From contig CAVZPD010000008.1 of the NCBI GenBank assembly GCA_963777045.1, positions 1 to 19,267 of the forward strand: a stretch of 19,267 nucleotides of DNA, given 5' to 3'. How positions within the stretch are numbered: position 1 is the first letter of the stretch; each line of letters opens with the position of its first letter. This DNA is from JAPSGM01 sp963777045 (GTDB lineage: Bacteria > Chloroflexota > Limnocylindria > QHBO01). The position numbers and the translations under genes are program-made. Shown in pieces: positions 1 through 8,347 of the stretch. The notes under the pieces were generated by a model, which saw only the letters and a list, made by a program, of their open reading frames with translations, was not told where the DNA came from and did not search any database.

Positions 1-640
1 GCCGAGGAGCTGCTCTGGGTGCACATGGTCCAGCACCTGCTGCTGGCCATGGTCGTCCCGCCCCTGCTCGCCCTCGGCGCCCCCATCACCCTGATCCTTC
101 GCGCGGCCACGCCGCTGCGTCCGGCAGCGGCTGCTCCTGCCGGCCTCCATTCGCGAGTCGGTGCGCTCGTCGCAACGCCGGCCGTCGCGTGGACCCTCTT
201 CACCGCTGGTGATGTGGTCCTCCCACTTCAGCCCGATCTACGAGGCGGCGCTGGAGGACCCGGAGGATCCACGTGCTGGAGCACGCCCCTTCGTCGCCAC
301 GGGCGTCCTCTTCTGGTGGCCGGTCATCGCCGCCGATCCCATCCCGCGGCGGATGTGGCTACGCCGGCGCGGCGGTCTACCTTCTGGCCCCAGATGCCCG
401 TCAACGCCGCCGTTGGCCTGGCCATCTATTTCGCGCCCGGATCCTCTACGCCACTACGCGACCGGCGAGCGCGGGTGGGGACCGGCCCGCTGCTCGACCA
501 GCAGGTCGGCGGCCTGCTGATGTGGACGGTCGGCGACCTTGATCCTGCTCGCGGTCACCGGGGTGGTGGCCGCCTGGATGCAGGCCGATGCCCGCCGGCG
601 CGCCTCGACTGCGGCGGGCGGAGTCGACGGGCCGGACTAG
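1..640 (+). CDS. ctaG: Cytochrome c oxidase assembly factor CtaG, 5'-truncated, many frame breaks
   Basis: This is a multi-pass membrane protein of the CtaG (caa3 assembly factor) family, thought to help copper insertion or assembly of heme-copper oxidases. The window opens inside the gene with VHMVQHLLLAMVVPPLLALG, the family's conserved early helix. Later pieces, spread over all three plus frames, keep the order expected for the family: LATPAVAWTLFTA, MWSSHFSPIYEAALEDP, HVLEH, FVATGVLFWWPVIAADPIP, MPVNAAVGLAIYFAP, LLDQQVGGLLMWTVGD and LILLAVTGVVAAWMQAD, ending at a TAG at 638-640. Reaching that stop needs about ten frame changes, near 118, 172, 210, 265, 290, 355, 388, 440, 480 and 538. Because every conserved block is intact, I read these as indel errors at a poor contig end, not real decay. 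It is convergent with coxC, with a 7-base gap. Family assignment is firm; whether the gene is functional cannot be judged here. Confidence 0.8.
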
Positions 641-647
641 CCGGCGG

Positions 648-1250
648 CTACAGGATGTAGAGCGTCGAGAAGAGGAAGAGCCAGACCACGTCCACGAAGT
701 GCCAGTAGTAGCTGGCCGCCTCGACGGCCGTGTGGCGCTCGGCATTGACAAGGCCACGCGCGCGCGGTTCGCCACCATGGCGATGAAGATCAGCCCCACC
801 AGGACGTGCGCCCCGTGGAAGCCGGTCAGCGTGTAGAAGGTCGAGCCGAAGACGCCGTCGCGCAGGCCGAACCCGTTGTTCGCGAACTCGTAGGCCTGGA
901 TGGAGAGGAAGATGCCGCCGAGCACGATGCTGGCGACCAGCCAGCGCATGAGGCGACCATGATCGTCACGCGCGACGGCCCGCACGCGCCAGCTGCATCG
1001 TCACGCTGCTGCTGACGAGCAGGATGGTGTTGAGCCCCGGCAGCAGCAGCTCCGGCCGCTCGAGCTCCCCTACCGGGGGCCAGTCGGGCGCCTGGCTGCG
1101 CACCACGAAGTAGGCGGCGAAGAGCGCGCCGAAGAGCATGATCTCCGAGAGGATGCCGAGCTTGACGCCCAGCAGCATCCGTTCGCGCGCCCCGGCGCTG
1201 TCCTCGTGCGGCGTGCCCCGGGCCGCCCGTGGTCGCATCCGCGTGGGCGG

Positions 1251-1254
<4 letters not shown>
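648..1254 (-). CDS. coxC: Cytochrome c oxidase subunit III, with three frame breaks
   Basis: This is subunit III of the aa3-type oxidase, a membrane protein of about 200 residues that stabilises proton pumping by subunit I. The ATG at 1254 overlaps the coxA stop as ATGA, which fixes the start. The protein begins MTAHADATTGG, then shifts frame near 1215-1235 into MLLGVKLGILSEIMLFGALF and LNTILLVSSSVTMQLA. It shifts again near 985-992 into MRWLVASIVLGGIFLSIQAY and FYTLTGFHGAHVLVGLIFI, and once more near 755-766 into AASYYWHFVDVVWLFLFSTL, ending YIL at the stop at 648-650. The TGFHGxHV motif and the Glu-type helix around QAYEF match the family. The composite length (about 202 residues) is normal for a bacterial subunit III. 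The three breaks sit in GC-repeat runs (for example CGCGCGCG), which favours sequence error. Confidence 0.88.
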
Positions 1255-3120
<1,866 letters not shown>

Positions 3121-3124
<4 letters not shown>

Positions 3125-3846
3125 GAGGGCGCTTCCTCCTCCATCGGCTCCTGCTGGCTGAGCCAGGCGTCGAGCTCACCCATGTCGCTCACCGTCACGG
3201 TGGTGGTCATGATCGTGTGCCCGTAGCCGCACAGCTCGGCGCACACGACCGAGTAGGTGCCGTTCTCGGTGGCCGTGACGTAGGCCTCGGTGGGCCGCCC
3301 GGGGACGGCATCCTGCTTCACGCCCAGGGCGGGAAGCCAGAGCGAGTGGATCGCGTCGTTCGAATCGATCACGAGGTGCACTCGCTCGTCCACCGGGATG
3401 CGCAGCTCCTTCGCGGTCACGTGTGCCGCCGGGTAGTCGAAGCTCCACTCCCACTGCTTTCCGTGCACCTGGACCTCGAAGTCGGCCTGTTCCGCGCCCC
3501 GGATCTCCACCAGGCCGAAGGCGCCGTAGATGAACAGGCCGACGACCATCGCGGTGGTCACCACCAGCCACGCCGCCTGCAGGCCGCCGTGGCCCTCGAC
3601 CGCCGGTGCGTCGTCCGCCTCCTCGCGCGACCGGAACGAGAACGCGGTGTAGGCCATGCCGACCACCACGAACATCAGGACCGGGATCGAGACGGCGGTG
3701 AGGAGGACGAACGCGCGGTCCTCCACCTCCGCCTCGTGCGAGGCGATCTGCGGCAGGACCTGGATGCCCACCACCAGGAAGACCCCGATGGCGGACAGGA
3801 CGGCCCAGGCCGCGAAGGCGATCAGCGCATGCCGGCCCGGGCTCAT
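3121..3846 (-). CDS. coxB: Cytochrome c oxidase subunit II with CuA site
   Basis: This subunit accepts electrons at the binuclear CuA centre and passes them to subunit I. The 241-residue frame is intact. Three hydrophobic segments (about 8-31, 46-69 and 91-114) precede a soluble cupredoxin domain, so there is one helix more than the usual two; the first may be an uncleaved or cleaved signal-like segment. The CuA ligands are all present: His167 (in IHSLW), Cys202, Glu204 carbonyl position, Cys206, His210 and Met213 in CAELCGYGHTIM. The aromatic electron-entry patch is seen in QWEWSFDYP. There is no C-terminal cytochrome c domain, so an external donor is needed. Its stop overlaps the coxA start, and it lies 67 bases downstream of the cupredoxin lipoprotein gene on the same strand. 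Confidence 0.96.
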
Positions 3847-3913
3847 GGGCGAGCGCTGCAGTCGGCCATGGGCACCTGGTCGGACACGCGCGATCGTTGC
3901 ACGCTGACGGGTG

Positions 3914-4351
3914 CTACTCGACGTTGAGCGTGGTGTGCATCCCCTTGCCGTAGTGGGCGAGGAGGTTGCAGAAGATCACGTAGTGGCCGGGCTCGAGGTT
4001 CACCGTCAGGGTGGCGCCCTGCGTGCCGGACTCGATGTCCTCGACCTCGTCGATCGCGGTCAGCTGATCCGAGTCCTCGGGGATCTGGTCGTCGACGACC
4101 GGCAGCTGGTCCTCGGCGAGGTCCGTGCTCACCACGACGAATTCGTGGGTCTCGTCACCGTTGTTGTCGATGTTGAAGGTAACCTCGCCCGCCGGCACCG
4201 TGTTGGTGCTCAGGTCCATCTGCCACTCCTGCAGCGTGGCATCGACGGTGCCGTCACCGCCGCCACCACCACCTCCGGGCGTGGGGGTACTGCTGCTCGA
4301 GCAGGCGGCGAGCAGAACGCCCGCAGCCAGGAACGTCGTGATACGTCGCAC
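3914..4351 (-). CDS. Cupredoxin-domain lipoprotein (blue copper electron carrier)
   Basis: This is a predicted membrane-anchored type 1 copper protein of 145 residues. The GTG at 4351 is preceded by AAGGAGGAGG, which decides the start. The N-terminus is a lipoprotein signal with lipobox LLAAC (Cys17), then a low-complexity Ser/Thr/Pro and poly-Gly linker (about 18-33), then a single cupredoxin domain. Candidate copper ligands are His69 (in ETHEFVV), Cys128, His133 and Met138 in FCNLLAHYGKGM, a Cys-x4-His-x4-Met arrangement like sulfocyanin and plastocyanin-like proteins. It is the first gene of the operon with coxB, coxA and coxC, which fits a role as electron donor to the CuA site in the absence of a cytochrome c gene here. 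The donor role is inferred from context. It could instead be a copper chaperone, but the complete type 1 ligand set argues for electron transfer. Confidence 0.88.
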   Translation of the reverse strand: MRRITTFLAAGVLLAACSSSSTPTPGGGGGGGDGTVDATLQEWQMDLSTNTVPAGEVTFNIDNNGDETHEFVVVSTDLAEDQLPVVDDQIPEDSDQLTAIDEVEDIESGTQGATLTVNLEPGHYVIFCNLLAHYGKGMHTTLNVE

Positions 4352-4420
4352 TTCTCCGGCCTCCTCCTTCGGCGCACTGGGTCGTACGGACGGCGCCTTG
4401 TCCCTAAGGATCGGCTGCGC

Positions 4421-5566
4421 TTGCTCAGTACTCATATACTCGGAACCAGCCATTCTTGGAGCACCTTTTGGCCATCCCCGTGTACTCAGGTACTGCGCAA
4501 GGACGAACCTCCGCGGCCGAATCGCCGCTCCAGCGGACAGCCCAGGAGCGCCCCGGCCACGCGTCGTGGAACCGTCTTCCCGGACTGGCTCACGAGGAGC
4601 GAGCAGCGTCCCTGGCTGATCCGTGCGGCGCTCGACGTCGCCGCCGTTGGCTTCATCGTGGCGGCCTTCATGCAGACCGCCCTGTCGGCCGAGCTGATGT
4701 TCCACGGCGTCTTCGTGATGCTGGTCCTGCACGCGTTCCTGTTCGGCCTGCGCGGAACGCTGATCCGGATCGGCCTGGTCTCGATCCCGCTCCTCGTCTA
4801 CGCCGAGGCGACCATCTTCGGGCTGCACGAGCCGCCGCTCGAGCTGACCGAGTGGCCCCTCATGTTCGTCATCGCCATCATGGTGGCCTGGATGGCCGAC
4901 CGCCGGTTGACGACCTCGCGCCGCTACGCCTCCCTCTTCCGCAACGCCAGCGAGCGGCTCCTGACGGTCGAGGAGAACGAGCGGCGCCGCGTCGCGCGTG
5001 AGCTCCACGACGGCGTGGGCCAGGTCCTCACCGCGCTGACGCTGACGCTGGACGCCGCGGAGCAGGAGGCGAGCCCGCGCATCGCTCGGCAGCGAATCGC
5101 CAGCGCGCGCAGCCTGGCCGATACGGCGCTTGCGGGAACGCGCGAGCTCTCGCATCGCATGCGTCCCGCCCGGATCGAGGAGCGCGGCCTGGTGACAGCG
5201 CTGCGCGACCTCGCCACGCAGTCAGGATTTCCGATCACCGTCACGGCGGAGATGAGCAGCCCGCAATCGGCCCTGGGCCCCACGGCGACGGTCGAGCTCT
5301 ACCGGATCGTCCAGGAGGCGCTCGCCAACGCCGCGCATCACAGCGGGGCCGAGCGGGCGTCGGTAGCCGTCAGCGAGGATGACGGACAGGTGCGGGTCGT
5401 CGTCTCCGACGAGGGGCGTGGCTTCGATCCGGAGGCCGTTCCCGACGACGGCATCGGCCTGGCCGGCATGCTCGAGCGTGCCAGGCTCATCGGCGGGGAC
5501 CTGCGCATCGACAGCGGCCCCGCCGGGACGCGCGTCAGCGCCTCGGTTCCGTTGGGCGTGCAGTGA
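4421..5566 (+). CDS. Membrane sensor histidine kinase, NarL-partner (HisKA_3) type
   Basis: This sensor kinase autophosphorylates on His and passes phosphate to the regulator encoded next. Four hydrophobic segments lie between about 4618 and 4900 (for example VAAVGFIVAAFM and FVIAIMVAWMA) with only short loops, so sensing is probably within or at the membrane. The dimerisation motif RRRVARELHDGVGQVLTALT places the phospho-His codon at 5006-5008. The HATPase domain shows the N-box IVQEALANAAHHS, the G1 box DEGRGFDP and GIGLAGMLERA. The stop at 5564-5566 is 13 bases before the regulator ATG. No in-frame ATG lies ahead of the first helix. I use the TTG at 4421, with AAGGA ten bases upstream; a CTG at 4493 or a start inside the helices region are alternatives. 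The N-terminal 60 residues are therefore uncertain. Confidence 0.85.
   Translation: MLSTHILGTSHSWSTFWPSPCTQVLRKDEPPRPNRRSSGQPRSAPATRRGTVFPDWLTRSEQRPWLIRAALDVAAVGFIVAAFMQTALSAELMFHGVFVMLVLHAFLFGLRGTLIRIGLVSIPLLVYAEATIFGLHEPPLELTEWPLMFVIAIMVAWMADRRLTTSRRYASLFRNASERLLTVEENERRRVARELHDGVGQVLTALTLTLDAAEQEASPRIARQRIASARSLADTALAGTRELSHRMRPARIEERGLVTALRDLATQSGFPITVTAEMSSPQSALGPTATVELYRIVQEALANAAHHSGAERASVAVSEDDGQVRVVVSDEGRGFDPEAVPDDGIGLAGMLERARLIGGDLRIDSGPAGTRVSASVPLGVQ
4424..4495. promoter_or_regulatory. Repeated TACTCAG/GTACT elements between divergent oxidase operon and kinase gene
   Basis: Between the cupredoxin lipoprotein start (4351, minus) and the kinase body (plus) lie repeated short motifs. 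CTCAGTACT is at 4424-4432 and CTCAGGTACT at 4485-4494, with TACTC also at 4429, 4437 and 4483. A TATACT hexamer at 4435-4440 reads as a possible -10 on the plus strand, and its complement falls within TATATG on the minus strand. The repeats could be operators for a shared regulator, possibly the adjacent response regulator, but no consensus is known to me and the match is short. Confidence 0.3.
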
Positions 5567-5579
5567 GGAGGGCGGCGAG

Positions 5580-6305
5580 ATGACGCCGATTCGCGTGGGG
5601 ATCGTCGACGACCACGCCCTCGTCCGCGAGGGGTTGCGCCTGATCCTCGACGCCGAACCCGAAATCGAGATCGTCGGCGAGGCCAGCGATCACGCCGCAG
5701 GCCTTTCGTTGGCGGCGCAGCGCCGGCCCCACGTCATGCTCGTGGACCTGACGCTCGGCGACGAGGACGGCCTCTCGCTGGTCAAGGATCTGCGAGCGCG
5801 GTACCCGCGCATCCGGGTCGTCGCCGTCACGATGCACCACCACGAGGAGACCGTGCGCCAGGCGTTCCTGTCCGGTGCGGCGGGCTACATCGTCAAGGGG
5901 GCCGCTAGCTCGGACCTCGTCGCCGCCATCCGCGCCGTGGCGAAGAACCAGCACTACGTCCATCCACTGGTCGCTTCGGTGGTGGTCGCCGATTCGCTGC
6001 GCTGGCTGCGCCAGTCGGATCGGCTCAGTACGCGCGAGGTGGAGGTCCTGCGCCTGATGAGCTCCGGCCGGACGGCGGACGAGGCAGGACGCGCCCTCGG
6101 CATCAGCGCCCATACCGTCCGACGCCACCTCGCCAACATGGGCACGAAGCTCGGGGTGCACGGGCGCGTCGCCCTGACCCGCTACGCAGTGGAGAACCAC
6201 CTCGTCTACCCGACGGCTAGGCGCGACGCGCTCAGCGCGAGGGCAGTGCCTGCAGCAAGGGTTCGATCTCTCCGCGCGTCACGACGGTGTCCCACGAACC
6301 GATGA
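5580..6305 (+). CDS. NarL/FixJ-family response regulator
   Basis: This is a DNA-binding response regulator, the likely partner of the kinase just upstream. The ATG at 5580 follows a GAGGAGG stretch. The receiver domain (1-120) has the acidic pair Asp10-Asp11, phospho-acceptor Asp56 in HVMLVDLTLGDEDG, and the conserved Lys in GYIVKGAA. The C-terminal LuxR-type helix-turn-helix begins LSTREVEVLRLMSSG and continues through ISAHTVRRHLANMGTKLGV. The recognisable fold ends near VENHLVYP (about 6213). The reading frame then runs on for some 30 residues of Arg/Ala-rich sequence, overlapping the 3' end of the convergent gene by 74 bases. That tail is either real or the product of a small frameshift. 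The target is unknown; the oxidase operon starting on the other side of the kinase is the obvious candidate. Confidence 0.92.
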   Translation: MTPIRVGIVDDHALVREGLRLILDAEPEIEIVGEASDHAAGLSLAAQRRPHVMLVDLTLGDEDGLSLVKDLRARYPRIRVVAVTMHHHEETVRQAFLSGAAGYIVKGAASSDLVAAIRAVAKNQHYVHPLVASVVVADSLRWLRQSDRLSTREVEVLRLMSSGRTADEAGRALGISAHTVRRHLANMGTKLGVHGRVALTRYAVENHLVYPTARRDALSARAVPAARVRSLRASRRCPTNR

Positions 6306-7199
6306 TGGTGCCGTCCGCGCCGATCAGGAAGGTCCACGGCTCGCGGAAGTCCCCGCTCTCGGTGGCCAGCCACTCGACAGCGGTCGGGTTCAGCTCCTGT
6401 GCCTCGAAGTCGCTCCAGATCTCGACGTGGATGAAGGCCGCGCGATCGCCGTAGTCGGCGGCGAGCTCCTGGACCAGGTCGGTCACCGGCCCGCAGAAAC
6501 GGCTGACGCAGAAGACCGGCGTCGAGAAGACGACGAGGGCCGGCTCGCCAGCCGCCAGCGCATCGGCGATGGAAACCTGGTGCAGCTCCGGATCGGGAAT
6601 CGGGTTGTCGCCGGAGGCGCGCGAGTCGATCGCGACGCTGGCGACGCCCGGGTCGCCCATGACGGCGTTGTCGCTGGCCGGGGCAGGATCGCCGACGGAG
6701 AGGACCATCGGCTCGTCCAGCACCTGCAGGGCGGTGACGGTGGCGAAGTCGGATCCGTCGGCCAGCTTGCCCTGGGCAAGCACCTGCCAGAAGCCGGCGG
6801 TCGGGAAGACGACGTCATCGGCGGCGTAGACCCCGTGCCCGTCCGACGGGAAGGTGAGGGTCGGCTGCTGCCCGGTGTCGGGCGGTGACTCGGGGATGGG
6901 CAGGAAGATGAGCGGTCACGTCGCCCATGTCGGGTGCCTCCGGGGGCGAATCGGTGCCGTCGCCGGCGTAGGCGAAGCCCAGCTGGACGTCGCCGAAGCT
7001 GAGCCAGCGGTTGTCCGCGCGACAGGAGGGCCACCAGCACGCGCGCGGGCCGATCGACGACGATCTGGTAGGTGGCAACCTCGGCCACGATGCTCGACGG
7101 ATCAGGCGATGGCGCTGGAGTCTGCGATGGAGCGGAGCCGGTGCAGCCACCCACCACCAGTGCGAGCGTTGCGAGCGCCCCGACCAGCAGCCGGTTCAC
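6232..7199 (-). CDS. Thioredoxin-fold lipoprotein, with two frame breaks
   Basis: This is a secreted, lipid-anchored protein with a C-terminal thioredoxin-like domain. The GTG at 7199 overlaps the upstream gene's stop as GTGA; a GTG at 7208 is also in frame. The signal is LLVGALATLALVVGGC with Cys19 as the lipid site. The frame breaks near 7015-7022, moving to DNRWLSFGDVQLGFAYAGD, and near 6910-6920, moving to FLPIPESPPDTGQQPTLTFP. The last frame carries a beta-rich middle and then the thioredoxin region VVFSTPVFCVSRFCGPVTDL, with two cysteines spaced Cys-x4-Cys, followed by AFIHVEIW and WTFLIGADGTIIGSWD. The spacing differs from the CxxC of thioredoxins and the CxxxC of SCO proteins, so a redox or metal role is possible but not shown. 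Composite length is about 322 residues. The middle region between signal and thioredoxin fold is unrecognised. Confidence 0.78.
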
Positions 7200-7609
7200 G
7201 TGGCGCACGCGGGTGGCTCCTCTCCCAGCGCCCGGAGGGCGACATCGGTCCGGTCCTTCAGCGCCTGGAGGTCACCGTACAGGACGCCGGCTCCCACCGA
7301 TTGGCCGTAGTCCGCCTCGACCTGCTGCATGGCCTGGAGCACCGACGCCTGGACCGAACGATCGAGCCGATGGTCCGCGGCGAGCAGGTGCAGCTGGTCG
7401 TGCGCTCGATTGGTGAAGTCGCGCGCGGAGGCATCGACGTCGGGAAGGCCCTGCAGCGCCTGGCACAGCCCCGCCGATGCCTGGACCAGCCCATGCGAGA
7501 CCATGGCGCCCGGGGTTGCCTGCGCCGCGCAGCCGCCCGCGAGGGCCAGGCACGCCAGCGTCGCCACCGAGAGGGCGGTCCGCGCGGGAAGAGGCCGGTG
7601 CGGTCTCAC
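7196..7609 (-). CDS. Small lipoprotein of unknown function
   Basis: I do not recognise this 137-residue protein. The GTG at 7609 overlaps the stop of the PPOX-like gene as GTGA, and its own stop overlaps the next gene in the same way, so translation is probably coupled along all three genes. The N-terminus is a lipoprotein signal (TALSVATLACLALAGGC, lipid Cys27). The mature part is predicted mostly helical, rich in Ala, Gln, Asp and Leu, with heptad-like hydrophobic spacing (for example AHDQLHLLAADHRLD and VLQAMQQVEADYG). It contains no obvious catalytic motif. Cysteines at about 37 and near the C-terminus (PPACAT) might form a disulfide. Its position beside a thioredoxin-fold lipoprotein suggests a common place outside the membrane, but that is inference. 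Confidence 0.72.
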   Translation of the reverse strand: MRPHRPLPARTALSVATLACLALAGGCAAQATPGAMVSHGLVQASAGLCQALQGLPDVDASARDFTNRAHDQLHLLAADHRLDRSVQASVLQAMQQVEADYGQSVGAGVLYGDLQALKDRTDVALRALGEEPPACAT

Positions 7610-8112
7610 GACGACTCGGGGAAGATCGATGGGTCGGCTGCGTACGCCCACATGGTGATGGGCTGCAGCCGGAAGAGCACGACATCGCCCCACGAGTACG
7701 GGCTGGATCCGTAGACATCGGTCCAGGTGCCGAGGATCTGGTCATGGTCAGGGTGGCTCCGCTCGACCCACTCCACGCGACCGTTGACGACTACCGCGAT
7801 CCGGTCACCGTCGACGTGCGCCGCCGAGCAGGCCGGGTTGGCCCGCAGGTGGCGCACCTTGCTGGCCGCGCGGCCCGTCGAGAGCGTGAAGCGCCCGTGG
7901 ATGAAGAGCGAGTCGAGCGGCGAGACGCGCGGCTCGTCCTCGGCGACGGTGGCGAAGGCAACGTGCTTCGTGCCTTTCAGGTAAGTCACGACCTGGCGCG
8001 CATTCAGCAGGTGGTCGCGGTTGACGATGCTCGCCATGTGCGGGTTGGCGGTCCGCATGGTGCGGTCGAAGAGCGCCTGCATCTCGGCGATCTCCTCATC
8101 GGTCTCGAACAC
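7606..8112 (-). CDS. Pyridoxamine 5'-phosphate oxidase-like flavin/F420-binding protein
   Basis: This is a 168-residue split-barrel protein of the PPOX/FMN-binding superfamily. Members bind FMN or F420 and include oxidases, reductases and heme-utilisation proteins. The core shows TKHVAFATVAEDEPRVSPLD (first strands), FIHGRFTLSTGRAASKVRHL (strand with the Lys/Arg flavin-phosphate region), NPACSAAHVDGDRIAVVVNG, and a C-terminal YSWGDVVLFRLQPITMWAYA. The exact cofactor cannot be told from sequence by eye. The GTG at 8112 has no Shine-Dalgarno but a TAGGAT six bases ahead, so the mRNA may be leaderless. Its stop overlaps the next gene as GTGA, making it the first gene of a three-gene operon. The two following genes are exported lipoproteins, while this one has no signal and is cytoplasmic. 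Confidence 0.85.
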   Translation of the reverse strand: MFETDEEIAEMQALFDRTMRTANPHMASIVNRDHLLNARQVVTYLKGTKHVAFATVAEDEPRVSPLDSLFIHGRFTLSTGRAASKVRHLRANPACSAAHVDGDRIAVVVNGRVEWVERSHPDHDQILGTWTDVYGSSPYSWGDVVLFRLQPITMWAYAADPSIFPESS

Positions 8113-8118
8113 CCGCCC

Positions 8119-8124
8119 ATCCTA
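8119..8124 (-). promoter_or_regulatory. Candidate -10 element for a leaderless start of the PPOX-like gene
   Basis: On the minus strand TAGGAT is followed by exactly six bases and then the GTG start at 8112. That spacing puts transcription start at or next to the first base of the start codon. No Shine-Dalgarno motif is present. The same arrangement (TAGAAT, six bases, ATG) occurs ahead of the SARP-like regulator. No good -35 is seen. Confidence 0.45.
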
Positions 8125-8257
8125 GACCGCGGGGCCTGCGCCGCGCGAACGGTGCTCGGTCAGTCCACCTGGCGGTGACGTTCGGCACTGGGCGCGCAGC
8201 GGGAGCGACCCCACCATAGATCCATTAGCCCTTCGCGAACGGCGCCCTGCGCTGACA

Positions 8258-8322
8258 GCCCGTGTCTCGGCGCTCCCCGGGCACCTGCTCACGACCCATG
8301 ACAGTCCGAGTGACTCACGGGC
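8258..8322 (+). other. Long inverted repeat in the leader of the 5'-nucleotidase gene
   Basis: GCCCGTG (8258-8264) pairs with CACGGGC (8316-8322), and CTCGG (8266-8270) with CCGAG (8306-8310), giving a 12-pair interrupted stem around a loop of about 35 bases. The small palindrome GTGACTCAC (8310-8318) overlaps the 3' arm. The structure ends about a dozen bases before the GGGAGGAG ribosome-binding site and could act as an mRNA leader structure or an operator. Function is unproved. Confidence 0.35.
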
Positions 8323-8347
8323 AGGGTCACGAGGGAGGAGAGACCAG

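Noticed and set aside
3911..4420. N-terminal extension of the kinase reading frame
   Set aside because: This part is antisense to the cupredoxin lipoprotein gene and has no signal, helix or motif; the kinase must start at or after 4421.
4352..5155. Upstream extension of the cupredoxin frame on the minus strand
   Set aside because: The extension is antisense to the kinase gene. The GTG at 4351 with a strong ribosome site and an immediate lipoprotein signal is the evident start.
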